Below are positions 16,840-23,925 of a stretch of DNA of 35,080 nt, one piece after another. Source of the stretch: Planctomycetota bacterium (lineage in GTDB: Bacteria > Planctomycetota > Planctomycetia > Pirellulales > Pirellulaceae). Position numbers and translations under genes: made by a program. How positions within the stretch are numbered: the stretch's first letter is position 1; every line of letters begins with the position of its first letter. The stretch lies in contig JACNKX010000089.1 in the NCBI GenBank assembly GCA_014381825.1, forward strand, positions 1 through 35,080, in the 5' to 3' direction. The notes below the pieces were generated by a model that worked only from the letters and a program-made list of their open reading frames with translations, had not been told where the DNA came from and ran no database searches.

Positions 16840-17095
16840 CTCAATCCTCCCGGCGCTTGTTCGCGCAATGAGAGAGAACAAAAAAATAGAAAACGACAGG
16901 TTGGATCAGCAACAAGCCGACGCCAGTCGTATCAAGACTATACCACCGAAGTCCTTTGCCAGCAAATGCTTTCGGGAATGCAACCCGGTTCGCGCATGCT
17001 GGGTGAACCCTCGCAGGCATGCAAACTCAGACGTCTCATCGTCCAGATGGTTCGCGAAATTTTCGGAAAACTTCGTCGAGCCCAAACTTTCTCCG

Positions 17096-18379
17096 CTAAT
17101 ATCCGAACACCGCCTCGACATTACCTCGAAGAACTTGCTTGCCAAAATCGATCGCTTGCGTCTCTGTCCAACTGCGGTCGACGACGAATCGCTCAGCGAG
17201 GATCTTCGCCAGGATTCGCTTATACATAGCGAACTTTGGTAGAGCGAACTCAAGCTTGTACATGTCGCTGTAATAGCCAATCTGCTTGGTGCGGGGCACC
17301 GCCTCCAGTCGGGCGGCGGCATCATGCTCGATGAATGTTGGCGTATTCGAGTACCACCAATGGCCGTTAGTGACGACGTTGGGAAAGATCCATGCGTAGC
17401 TCGTCAATTCCTGGTTGGTCACACTCGCTAGCACCGAAATCGGAAAGGTGACCTGCGGGAAGGCGTTGAAGAGTTCCTTGTACTGAATCATCGAGACGCG
17501 ACTGTCATAGAGATCCTGGCCCTGGAAGACGCCATCGGCATAGACTCCACGATTCACGCCGATCATCAAGTCAAACGGCAGACCAACATCCGCGCAGAAT
17601 TCGGCGAGCGTCCAGAAGATGAAGTTGGATGCTGCCCGCTGATCGGCTTCGCCCGCTTCCAGTTTTTTCGTTAGGACCGCATCGACGGCTGTCGCTGCAC
17701 GGCCTTCGGAAACACGAGTCGGTGCAAAATCGGGAGGCAAAGAGATCGCACAAGCGCGTGCGCCCTTCGACTTAAAGTGCTCGAACAATCCCCCAATCGC
17801 CGATCGCAACGAAGCAACATCCGTGACGGACGCCCCCGCCACATGCTCTAGTCGATCTTGAACGTCGCGACGAGTCAGGTGAAAGACCAGATCATCCGTA
17901 CGCAGGCAAGGCACATATTTGCTCCTGTCAAAGCCCTCAAGCGGGTCGTCAAAATTGTTCGTGAGGAAGACTGCCTCAAGCTTGCTGATTTCAAGCACGT
18001 TGCTAGCCCACTCAGCTGACGACATCTTCTCTTCGGCGGTATCGTACAGCGATTCCCAGTTCTCAGAGTCAACTCGATCTCCCTCGAAACCGAAGAATCT
18101 CTGAGCCATCTCGATGAACCAGCTGTATTGAATCGTGTTATTGATCGGCCCAAGGTTTTCGAACAACCGCTGGCATTTCTCCTTAGGCGAGATGTCAGGA
18201 TCTTCGATTTGCTCCTTTGGCATGCCGGCTGAATGAGCTAATTCAGTGTAGTAGTGATAGCCCAGAATGTCGGCCAATGTCCGCGACGCCGGGTTGAGGG
18301 CGTCGATATGAGTATGGGGATCGATCAGAACAAGTGCGTCAAGTTCCTCAAAGATTCGTGTGCGTAGCTCTTGGGTCAT
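17096..18379 (-). CDS. Uronate (glucuronate) isomerase-like amidohydrolase
   Basis: A 427-residue enzyme of the amidohydrolase fold resembling uronate isomerase (UxaC family), which converts glucuronate or galacturonate to the ketose. The N-terminal LIDPHTHID supplies the H-x-H metal pair. The C-terminal block NVVTNGHWWYSNTPTFIE, followed by IGYYSDMYKLEFALPKFAMYKRIL, matches the W-W...D-S/M...R-x-x...R-R-I-L region of that family. It is somewhat shorter than classical UxaC (about 470), so the substrate may differ. I chose the ATG at 18379. A TTG 10 codons upstream is also in frame, and neither has a good SD. No sugar-acid pathway genes are adjacent, so pathway assignment is inference. No signal peptide is present, so it is cytoplasmic. 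Confidence 0.8.
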   Translation of the reverse strand: MTQELRTRIFEELDALVLIDPHTHIDALNPASRTLADILGYHYYTELAHSAGMPKEQIEDPDISPKEKCQRLFENLGPINNTIQYSWFIEMAQRFFGFEGDRVDSENWESLYDTAEEKMSSAEWASNVLEISKLEAVFLTNNFDDPLEGFDRSKYVPCLRTDDLVFHLTRRDVQDRLEHVAGASVTDVASLRSAIGGLFEHFKSKGARACAISLPPDFAPTRVSEGRAATAVDAVLTKKLEAGEADQRAASNFIFWTLAEFCADVGLPFDLMIGVNRGVYADGVFQGQDLYDSRVSMIQYKELFNAFPQVTFPISVLASVTNQELTSYAWIFPNVVTNGHWWYSNTPTFIEHDAAARLEAVPRTKQIGYYSDMYKLEFALPKFAMYKRILAKILAERFVVDRSWTETQAIDFGKQVLRGNVEAVFGY

Positions 18380-18608
18380 GGGTGTAAAGCCTCGTTGTTG
18401 TTCTACCAATGGCTGAATCGGTGGGACACGATATCAGTGCTAACCGTTACCGCTTAACAGGATACACAACGGAGGAGCTATGAACAGCGATTTACGCGTC
18501 GGCAATGCTCGCCAACTCTCTTGACCAAAGGTCTCCTGAAGTGACGCACAGGTCGCCAGTGCCTGGAGACCTGCGGTCGAGATCTGTGCAGAAGAGCAGA
18601 ACGCCGTG

Positions 18609-18845
18609 TCAAATAGCCGTCGGACAACGGTCGCAATCAACCAAGCGAGCGGAAACGCCACCGATTTGCAGGGCAGCGATACAGGATTCGGCCTCGCGAC
18701 GGTTCCGAAATGTGCTGTACATGTGCCATTCGTTAATCTGGCTTTCGCGCACCTGGACCCGAAAATTGCGGACAACTCCCGGATTACTAACTAACGCGGT
18801 CTCGGGCCGCCCGGTTTCTTGGAGACACTTGTCAAATGTGATCAT
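18609..18845 (-). CDS. Small hypothetical protein (DUF2007-like flavour)
   Basis: A 78-residue protein. The ATG at 18845 has AGGAG six bases upstream, a strong reason to call it real. The segment MYSTFRNRREAESCIAALQ followed by GGVSARLVDC resembles small proteins of the DUF2007 type, in which a beta-alpha-beta unit reads 'move across a boundary, several residues, E-A-E...L...G-I-x-A'. That match is weak. No signal peptide or membrane span is visible. It lies in the same orientation as the next SD-led small gene (stop at 18928), 82 bases away, and the two may be co-transcribed. Confidence 0.6.
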   Translation of the reverse strand: MITFDKCLQETGRPETALVSNPGVVRNFRVQVRESQINEWHMYSTFRNRREAESCIAALQIGGVSARLVDCDRCPTAI

Positions 18846-18927
18846 CACTCGCTCCTGTACGACTACTCCTTATAGAGTCATCGAACACGAGCGAGCCTTG
18901 TGATCACAGAAAGTCGAAAGACAGCCG

Positions 18928-19257
18928 TCACCAGCCCATCACAACATTCGACTCGATGACTTTGCGGGCATTCTCTAGGTCGGTGCCCGTCTCATGCATG
19001 TATAGTCGGATTGCGTGGACTTTGTCGCCTGCAGACTTCGATAAGCAATCACGAGCAACGCCACAAGGATCGCTCGTTGTACTTTCGGTCAAACCCAACG
19101 CGCCCTTGGAAATGACCCAAGTATCGCGAGGACGCTTCGTCAGCCGAGTGACCGTGTCGTTGGGATAGGCTTCGCTGACGACTGCCGTTGCAGCATCTTC
19201 GTTGTCGGCCCATGTAATAATGATGTGCGCGTTCGTTTCTACCTCGAACAGTGGCAT
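18928..19257 (-). CDS. Small hypothetical protein with bL12-like C-terminal helix pattern
   Basis: A 109-residue soluble protein. The ATG at 19257 has AAGGAG six bases upstream, so the open frame before it (to 19326) is not used. The first half (FEVETNAHIIITWADNEDAAT) looks like a small alpha-beta fold. The C-terminus, AIRLYMHETGTDLENARKVIES, resembles the segment of ribosomal protein bL12 and its relatives that reads I-K-x-Y-R-E-x-T-G-L-x-L-K-E-A-K-x-x-V-E. The function is unknown. It diverges from the TPR gene at 19421 across a short shared upstream region containing TTGACT (19291-19296) and TATGAT (19312-19317). Confidence 0.65.
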   Translation of the reverse strand: MPLFEVETNAHIIITWADNEDAATAVVSEAYPNDTVTRLTKRPRDTWVISKGALGLTESTTSDPCGVARDCLSKSAGDKVHAIRLYMHETGTDLENARKVIESNVVMGW

Positions 19258-19420
19258 CGCGGACTCCTTTATGCTTCGAGTTCGGATGGGTTGACTTACT
19301 CCAATGACCGATATGATACAGTTCACAAAGGCGATTCGACAGCGGGAATCACGGGTTTCGCCCTGTGTTCGGGATTGCTAACCTCATCAAGCCTCATTTC
19401 CTTACTGACGCAACAACATC

Positions 19421-20347
19421 ATGAACTCAGCGCCACCGGCAGAATCCGACCAATCGACAGGCCCGACCCCCGACAGAGAGGGAATTTTCCAAGCGGAATT
19501 GGCCGTTTCCGCACGGCGACCCACTCGCAGCCCTCTGGCCCGAGGCTTGTTATTCTTGTGCTTCATGGTTGGCATCGCGATCCCGATCGTTCTGTTCTGG
19601 CTCCCGTCGGAGCAGGCCAATTGGCAAATCGCAGCCGCCCAGGCGAAGTGGCTCGACGGCGATCTTGTTGGGGCTATCGAAACGTTGGATGCGGCGACCG
19701 TTCGGTACCCAGACAACACAACCGTTTACGAGCAGCGATTCGAGTTCCTTCTCGAAGCAAAGGAGTTCGAGAAAGCACTCGATGATGCCCAGCAACTGGT
19801 CAAGGCATCACCGAAGTCTGCAGAAGCGATCGGCCTACAAAGCCAAGCGTTGCATCACCTTGGTCGCCACAATGAAGCAATCGAACGCTGCGCCGAAGTG
19901 TTGCGGCTGGCGGATGAGGAGTGGATTGGAAGCGCGCCGAACGCCCGGAATTCATTAGCCTACGCTCAAGCGATCGGTGACACGCAATTGGACAAGGCAT
20001 TGGAACACATTGAGGAAGCATTACGTCTCTTAGGGGACAATCCAGCGATGTTGGATACGCGCGGATTCATAAAGTATCGTCTCGGCGATTCAAAAGCGGC
20101 TCGTGACGACATCGAGCAAGCTGTCGCGAGCTTCGAAATGTTCGTTGCCCATCTCGAGGCAAGGCAGTTCGTGTCCGTTCGAAGTTATCAGTCTGAAGCG
20201 GAGCGTCTTTCTTACCAGCAAGCCCTTGCTGTGATGCTTTACCATCGCTCGCTCGTTTACGATCGCCTTGGGATGCAAGATAAGGCGAAAGTTGATCGCG
20301 AGCGAGTGCGTGGGCTAGGGCACGAACCCAACGCTTCGCTCTTCTAA
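19421..20347 (+). CDS. Membrane-anchored TPR protein
   Basis: A 308-residue protein with a 45-residue hydrophilic N-terminus, one membrane span (about 46-63, LLFLCFMVGIAIPIVLFWLP) and a chain of tetratricopeptide repeats. Repeats can be seen at AKWLDGDLVGAIETLDAATVRYP, at FLLEAKEFEKALDDAQQLVKASP, at ALHHLGRHNEAIERCAEVLR and at YAQAIGDTQLDKALEHIEEAL. A last one lies near LVYDRLGMQDKAKVDRERV. It probably acts as a scaffold on the periplasmic side, with no partner identifiable from context. It is convergent with the diguanylate cyclase gene. The two stops are only 6 bases apart, which leaves no room for a terminator outside coding sequence. Confidence 0.8.
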   Translation: MNSAPPAESDQSTGPTPDREGIFQAELAVSARRPTRSPLARGLLFLCFMVGIAIPIVLFWLPSEQANWQIAAAQAKWLDGDLVGAIETLDAATVRYPDNTTVYEQRFEFLLEAKEFEKALDDAQQLVKASPKSAEAIGLQSQALHHLGRHNEAIERCAEVLRLADEEWIGSAPNARNSLAYAQAIGDTQLDKALEHIEEALRLLGDNPAMLDTRGFIKYRLGDSKAARDDIEQAVASFEMFVAHLEARQFVSVRSYQSEAERLSYQQALAVMLYHRSLVYDRLGMQDKAKVDRERVRGLGHEPNASLF

Positions 20348-20353
20348 CGCAGG

Positions 20354-21295
20354 TCAAACACCGGTCGTGTTTGCCACCGTTTCTTCTGCCGTCGTGTCTT
20401 CGGCAGGAGGCAACGAAACGTTTTTGAGAGGACGGGCCATCTCGATATGGCGACCAGTATGCTGAAAAACGCAATCACCTCCACCGGCTTTCGCACTGTA
20501 AAGAGCACTGTCCGTTCGAGAGAGAAGCGACTTCAAGGTATCTTCGTCTCGTGCTTCGGCTACACCGACGCTGATCGACAGACCAAGCTTCTCGTCAACG
20601 CTGCGACGCAACCGTTGTCCAAAGATGCCGGCTCCGAGCAGATCCGTCTCGGGCATAATGACGATGAACTCCTCGCCTCCGAATCGGACGACGACATCGG
20701 TCTCGCGCACGGTGCTGTCCAAATTGGCAGCAAATGACCTAAGCATCTCGTCGCCGCGAACGTGCCCGAACTCGTCGTTGATCTTCTGGAAGCCATCGAT
20801 ATCGACCAGCGCGATGGCGAATCGCGTGTCGTAACGCGACTTCATCGCGATCAACATCTTCAGAATATCTTCCATCCCCCGGCGACTGCTCAATCCAGTC
20901 AATGGATCCGTCCGCAGCTGTTCGGGCGAGCTGAGCTGATCGGTCTGTTGGCGAATATCGTCGTAAGCATGCGCGATTTGACTTGCCAGCTGGATCGTTG
21001 GCTGAAGAATTTGTTCGGCTTCTCGCGCCAGCTCCTTCATCGCATCTGCGTCATCGGCCTCGGTCAGTTTGCTAATTCGCTCCTTGAATTGCACGATACT
21101 GGCGTGGTGGCTGACCAGACTACGGCGAACCTGCTGCGAGATTTGTTCCAGATCCTGGACGACCACCCTCGCTTGCCCGATATCCCCCTGCCCTTGTTGC
21201 TGTTCGAGTTGGTCGCGCGATCGTTTGCCGATGCGATACGAGATCCAGACTGCCGCAATCATGACGATGGGACTAGCGTAGCTAAACCAAATCAT
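20354..21295 (-). CDS. Membrane-anchored GGDEF diguanylate cyclase
   Basis: A 313-residue enzyme that would make cyclic di-GMP from two GTP. One membrane span is at about residues 5-22. A long helical, coiled-coil-prone linker runs to about 140 (KERISKLTEADDADAMKELA). The GGDEF domain follows from about 145: TDPLTGLSSRRG, then VDIDGFQKINDEFGH, then the signature RFGGEEF. The active-site GGEEF is intact. An I-site R-E-T-D precedes it with exactly five residues between, so product inhibition is expected. I chose the ATG at 21295. An in-frame TTG at 21382 would add 29 residues and overlap the short ORF upstream. The sensory input is not obvious. The last 30 residues are low-complexity. Confidence 0.9.
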   Translation of the reverse strand: MIWFSYASPIVMIAAVWISYRIGKRSRDQLEQQQGQGDIGQARVVVQDLEQISQQVRRSLVSHHASIVQFKERISKLTEADDADAMKELAREAEQILQPTIQLASQIAHAYDDIRQQTDQLSSPEQLRTDPLTGLSSRRGMEDILKMLIAMKSRYDTRFAIALVDIDGFQKINDEFGHVRGDEMLRSFAANLDSTVRETDVVVRFGGEEFIVIMPETDLLGAGIFGQRLRRSVDEKLGLSISVGVAEARDEDTLKSLLSRTDSALYSAKAGGGDCVFQHTGRHIEMARPLKNVSLPPAEDTTAEETVANTTGV

Positions 21296-21365
21296 GGGCC
21301 GATGTTCCTCGCGTCTGACTGCGTAAGGGGCACCTGGCCCGTATTCAGCTGGTGCCTGTCCAAGG

Positions 21366-21506
21366 TCAAATCCGCGTCCCAAATCCCCGCATCAAAAAGG
21401 CACCGACGACCAAAGCCGCGGCGAAGACAAAGATCCACTGATTTCGATCCAATTGCCCCGTTATGCGCAGTACGTCATTCGCGCCCCGCTCGACAAAACT
21501 CCACAT
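21366..21506 (-). CDS. Short single-span membrane protein, 46 residues
   Basis: MWSFVERGANDVLRITGQLD is followed by one strongly hydrophobic segment (WIFVFAAALVVGAFLM) and a short basic tail. GAGGG lies about 8 bases before the ATG at 21506. It sits directly upstream of the diguanylate cyclase on the same strand, about 70 bases before that ATG, so the two are probably co-transcribed and may interact in the membrane. I do not recognise a family. The open frame continues upstream to 21641, but that part looks non-coding. Confidence 0.5.
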   Translation of the reverse strand: MWSFVERGANDVLRITGQLDRNQWIFVFAAALVVGAFLMRGFGTRI

Positions 21507-21652
21507 ATCAAAGCCCTCAAATGCGCGTGGTGGTCCGCGCAAGTATAGGACACAAAAAATGGTTGGGCCGGAACTTATGGGGGAGGCTGTCCGAACCGAG
21601 GCATGGCCTCGTCCCCCGAAAAATCTCGGTTCCCTGGTCAAGCTGGACGCCC

Positions 21653-21680
21653 TTGCGGACCGATAGGTCAGAGGTATAAT
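21653..21680 (+). promoter_or_regulatory. Promoter of tRNA-Asp
   Basis: A perfect TATAAT (21675-21680) is preceded by TTGCGG (21653-21658) at a spacing of 16. It lies 15 bases before the first base of the tRNA. Confidence 0.65.
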
Positions 21681-21694
21681 TCAACTCCCAATCA

Positions 21695-21768
21695 GGGGCC
21701 GTAGCTCAATTGGTTAGAGCACCGGACTGTCGATCCGGAGGTTGCGGGTTCGAGTCCCGTCGGCCTCG
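21695..21768 (+). tRNA. tRNA-Asp (anticodon GTC)
   Basis: A complete cloverleaf. The acceptor stem is GGGGCCG with CGGCCTC (one G-T pair) and discriminator G. The D arm is in GTAGCTCAATTGGTTAGAGC. The anticodon stem CCGGA/TCCGG encloses loop CTGTCGA with anticodon GTC at 21729-21731. The T arm is GCGGG-TTCGAGT-CCCGT. The 3' CCA is not encoded. The tRNA decodes GAC and GAT (aspartate). Confidence 0.97.
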
Positions 21769-21776
21769 CTCCTGAT

Positions 21777-21811
21777 AAAAAAGCCCGTAACTCCTTGGAT
21801 TTACGGGCTTT
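21777..21811 (-). terminator. Terminator between tRNA-Asp and the FG-GAP gene
   Basis: A perfect 11-bp stem, AAAGCCCGTAA (21780-21790) with TTACGGGCTTT (21801-21811), has a 10-base loop. On the minus strand the stem is followed by a T-run (plus-strand A residues 21777-21782), which suits termination of the FG-GAP gene. On the plus strand the T-run is short, so it may work in both directions with less strength for the tRNA. Confidence 0.8.
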
Positions 21812-21903
21812 AATTACTTCTTGGGACGACTCCTCCACGCCCCCGCATTAGCCACAAATTGACTCAACTTGCGCCAGTTGCCAAGAGGCGACGGGCGTCT
21901 GCT

Positions 21904-23379
21904 CTAAGGCGATACCTTGTAATCGATCATGATACGGCGATTCGTTTCAACGCCGGTCAGGGTCTGCTTCTCCTTGTGAGGCCAAAAGACCTCGAGGTCG
22001 ACGGGGCCGTTGTACTGACCAAGTCCAAAGTGCAGCGTCATTTCGTTTTGATTGCCTTCGCCCGTTCCAGCTTCGACGTGACGTGTCAGCGTCTTGCCGC
22101 CTAACTTGATTCGCACCTGAGCAGCAATCGCAGATCGACTTACGGTCTTCCCGTCGCCTCGCAAGTTTACTTTCAGCCAAGTGTTTGGGCTGCCTTGGTT
22201 TTGGAACAGCTTTCCGGCAGATACGAGATCGAGATCGCCATCATTGTCGTAATCCGCCCAGGCCGCTTGATAGGTCGGTGGCAAACCGGCCAGATTTGCG
22301 GAAGCCGTCACATCTTTCACGGCGAACTCGCCGTCACTTCTGAATAAGACGGGATTGTTCTTTCGACCGAATGAAGCTGTCCCATAGACGGTGGTGAAGA
22401 ATAGATCCAAGTTTCCGTCGTTGTCATAGTCTCCCGCACTCGTCGTTGCGTACGACTCCTGATAATGCACGCCACACGGCCCGAGATCCTGAAACTTGTG
22501 ACCGCTGTCGGGGCCGAGGTTTCGCAGGAAACGTGATTTAGGTTGATCACCGCGGGCATCGACGTGAGCGAAGTTGCCTGCGAACAAATCGATCTGCCCA
22601 TCGTTGTTGAAGTCGCCCCACGATGCTCCAATCGAGTGACCACCTCCAAAGCCGGCTGAGGTTGCCACAACACCATGCTCGCCAGCGGCTTCCTTGAAGA
22701 CGCCCTTGCCGTCGTTCACCCAGAGGAGGTTCGGCTGAAGACGATAGTTCGAAGCATATACATCCACGTCTCCGTCCTGATCGAAATCGCAGGCGGTCAC
22801 ACCGCGCGTGCGCAGTTTGCTTTCGCTACGATCCAAGCGAAAGCCCTTGCCGCCGTCGCTGATCAGCACGAGCAATGGCCAAGTGATGCCAGCGTTCCAA
22901 TCTTCGTAGCCACCCACGTAGAGATCGACAAAGCCGTCACCGTTGAAATCTCCCCAACACGCGCCTCGCGAGACCGTCTTTGGCAACTCGGGCAGCTCGA
23001 ATTCGCCAAACGCCTTCCCGCCCTCGTTGCGATACAACTTCAACGCCGACCACGAAAACAGATCGATGAATCCGTCGTTGTCGAAGTCGGCGGCAACCGA
23101 GGCTCCGATGTCGGCGAATTTCGTGAAGCTCTTCCCTTCGTTGTTTTTCCAAACGCTTCCTGAACTACAGATATCGACCCAGCCGTCGTTATCAAAATCC
23201 GCCCAACAGGCGGCTCCGTCGGAAAGTTGCAATCCGGTTTCGGACGTCACATCCTCGAAGGTAACTGCTGGTTCTTGGGCCGTCGCGAAACCAGCCAGTA
23301 CCAATAGGCAAGGCGTTAAACTGAACACACGCCACGTCAAACAATTCATAACGAGAAATCGTCGAGTCGATTTAAACAT
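21904..23379 (-). CDS. Secreted FG-GAP/VCBS repeat protein with ASPIC/UnbV C-terminus
   Basis: A 491-residue secreted protein. AGGAG at spacing 6 selects the ATG at 23379, and the longer open frame to 23529 is not used. A signal peptide occupies about residues 1-35, ending near GFATAQ. The body is a beta-propeller-type chain with at least seven calcium-binding loops: DFDNDGWVDI, DFDNDGFIDL, DFNGDGFVDL, DFDQDGDVDV, DFNNDGQIDL, DYDNDGNLDL and DYDNDGDLDL. The last 90 residues form an ASPIC/UnbV domain with LGQYNGPVDLEVFWPHKEKQTLTG. Such proteins are abundant in planctomycetes and are thought to bind surfaces or glycans, though no specific ligand can be named. It is a single gene ending at a terminator before tRNA-Asp. 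Confidence 0.9.
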   Translation of the reverse strand: MFKSTRRFLVMNCLTWRVFSLTPCLLVLAGFATAQEPAVTFEDVTSETGLQLSDGAACWADFDNDGWVDICSSGSVWKNNEGKSFTKFADIGASVAADFDNDGFIDLFSWSALKLYRNEGGKAFGEFELPELPKTVSRGACWGDFNGDGFVDLYVGGYEDWNAGITWPLLVLISDGGKGFRLDRSESKLRTRGVTACDFDQDGDVDVYASNYRLQPNLLWVNDGKGVFKEAAGEHGVVATSAGFGGGHSIGASWGDFNNDGQIDLFAGNFAHVDARGDQPKSRFLRNLGPDSGHKFQDLGPCGVHYQESYATTSAGDYDNDGNLDLFFTTVYGTASFGRKNNPVLFRSDGEFAVKDVTASANLAGLPPTYQAAWADYDNDGDLDLVSAGKLFQNQGSPNTWLKVNLRGDGKTVSRSAIAAQVRIKLGGKTLTRHVEAGTGEGNQNEMTLHFGLGQYNGPVDLEVFWPHKEKQTLTGVETNRRIMIDYKVSP

Positions 23380-23826
23380 CGGCGTCTCCTGGAAGTATCC
23401 TGCGTGAAGGATGGTGGCTGGTTGATCGAAGACAGTAAGTACCTGTTTTACTAGATGGAACCGGGGCGAGCGACGGTGACGACGAGCATATCGGCAGGTT
23501 TGCCCCACTGAAACGGAAACCCGTGGCATCGTTGTTTTTTCGCTACAGGCCGACGCCCATGCTAAACGTCGTTTTCATTAATGCGACATCCCCATCGGAA
23601 AATCCGGACCGAAAGAACGGGAGCCACCGGTCACAAGCGAACTTCTGGGCGCTGACCGCAATGGGGGTGAATAAACGCGTGGCCACGACGCAGCAGAACA
23701 GTTCGCAGCATTAGAGGGATGGTCCCGATCGACTTGGCACAAAGCCACACCGATTGCTCCGCCGAGAGTTTCGCGTTGCACCCGACGAATCGCTGTCTGA
23801 TTACAGAGCCCGGTCGAAAGTGGATC
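23380..23826. other. Intergenic region between the TIR-STAND and FG-GAP genes
   Basis: No gene is supported. Short open frames exist on the minus strand (for example 23578-23781), but they lack an SD and recognisable content. I looked for a second copy of the C-terminal end of the FGE domain, as a diversity-generating retroelement would have, and saw none. Confidence 0.5.
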
Positions 23827-23925
23827 CTAGTCGATCTCTTTGACAACGCGAAAGCCAATGTTACTACCTTTTCCCGTTGAGAGTCCCTGTCCGCGAACTG
23901 CGGAGCGCTGCAACGCGAGTCGTCA
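23827..23925 (-). pseudogene. Detached C-terminal end of the FGE domain after an in-frame TGA
   Basis: The large TIR-STAND frame stops at TGA (23925-23923) straight after RVNRGGCFM. Without a frame change, the next 31 codons read RLALQRSAVRGQGL, then STGKGSNIGFRVVKEID, and then TAG (23829-23827). RGG, R-S-A-x-R and G-F-R-V are the last conserved blocks of the FGE-sulfatase fold. With the TGA counted as one residue, the spacing from RGG to RSA is nine, the usual distance in related proteins. The block is therefore part of the same domain. The TGA is followed by C, a context known to favour readthrough. Translation past the stop, a recent nonsense change and a sequence error all remain possible. 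Confidence 0.75.

Larger units (their letters stand above)
16367..17095. other. Long non-coding stretch rich in inverted repeats
   Basis: Apart from one doubtful short ORF, I see no gene in this gap upstream of the ECF sigma factor. It contains two adjacent palindromes (16457-16495) and a series of hairpins (16564-16688), listed as separate entries. Bases 16889-17095 show no recognisable feature. Confidence 0.5.

Noticed and set aside
20762-21679. Plus-strand frame of 305 codons.
   Set aside because: It is antisense to the diguanylate cyclase (GGEEF, I-site) and its small upstream gene. Its product has no domain.
22675-23163. Plus-strand frame of 162 codons.
   Set aside because: It is antisense to the FG-GAP repeats and has no support of its own.
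23923-23925. Selenocysteine at the in-frame TGA.
   Set aside because: Only a weak 5-bp stem (TCCGC/GCGGA) lies downstream. It does not look like a bacterial SECIS, and no selenocysteine machinery is visible. It cannot be fully excluded from this window alone.
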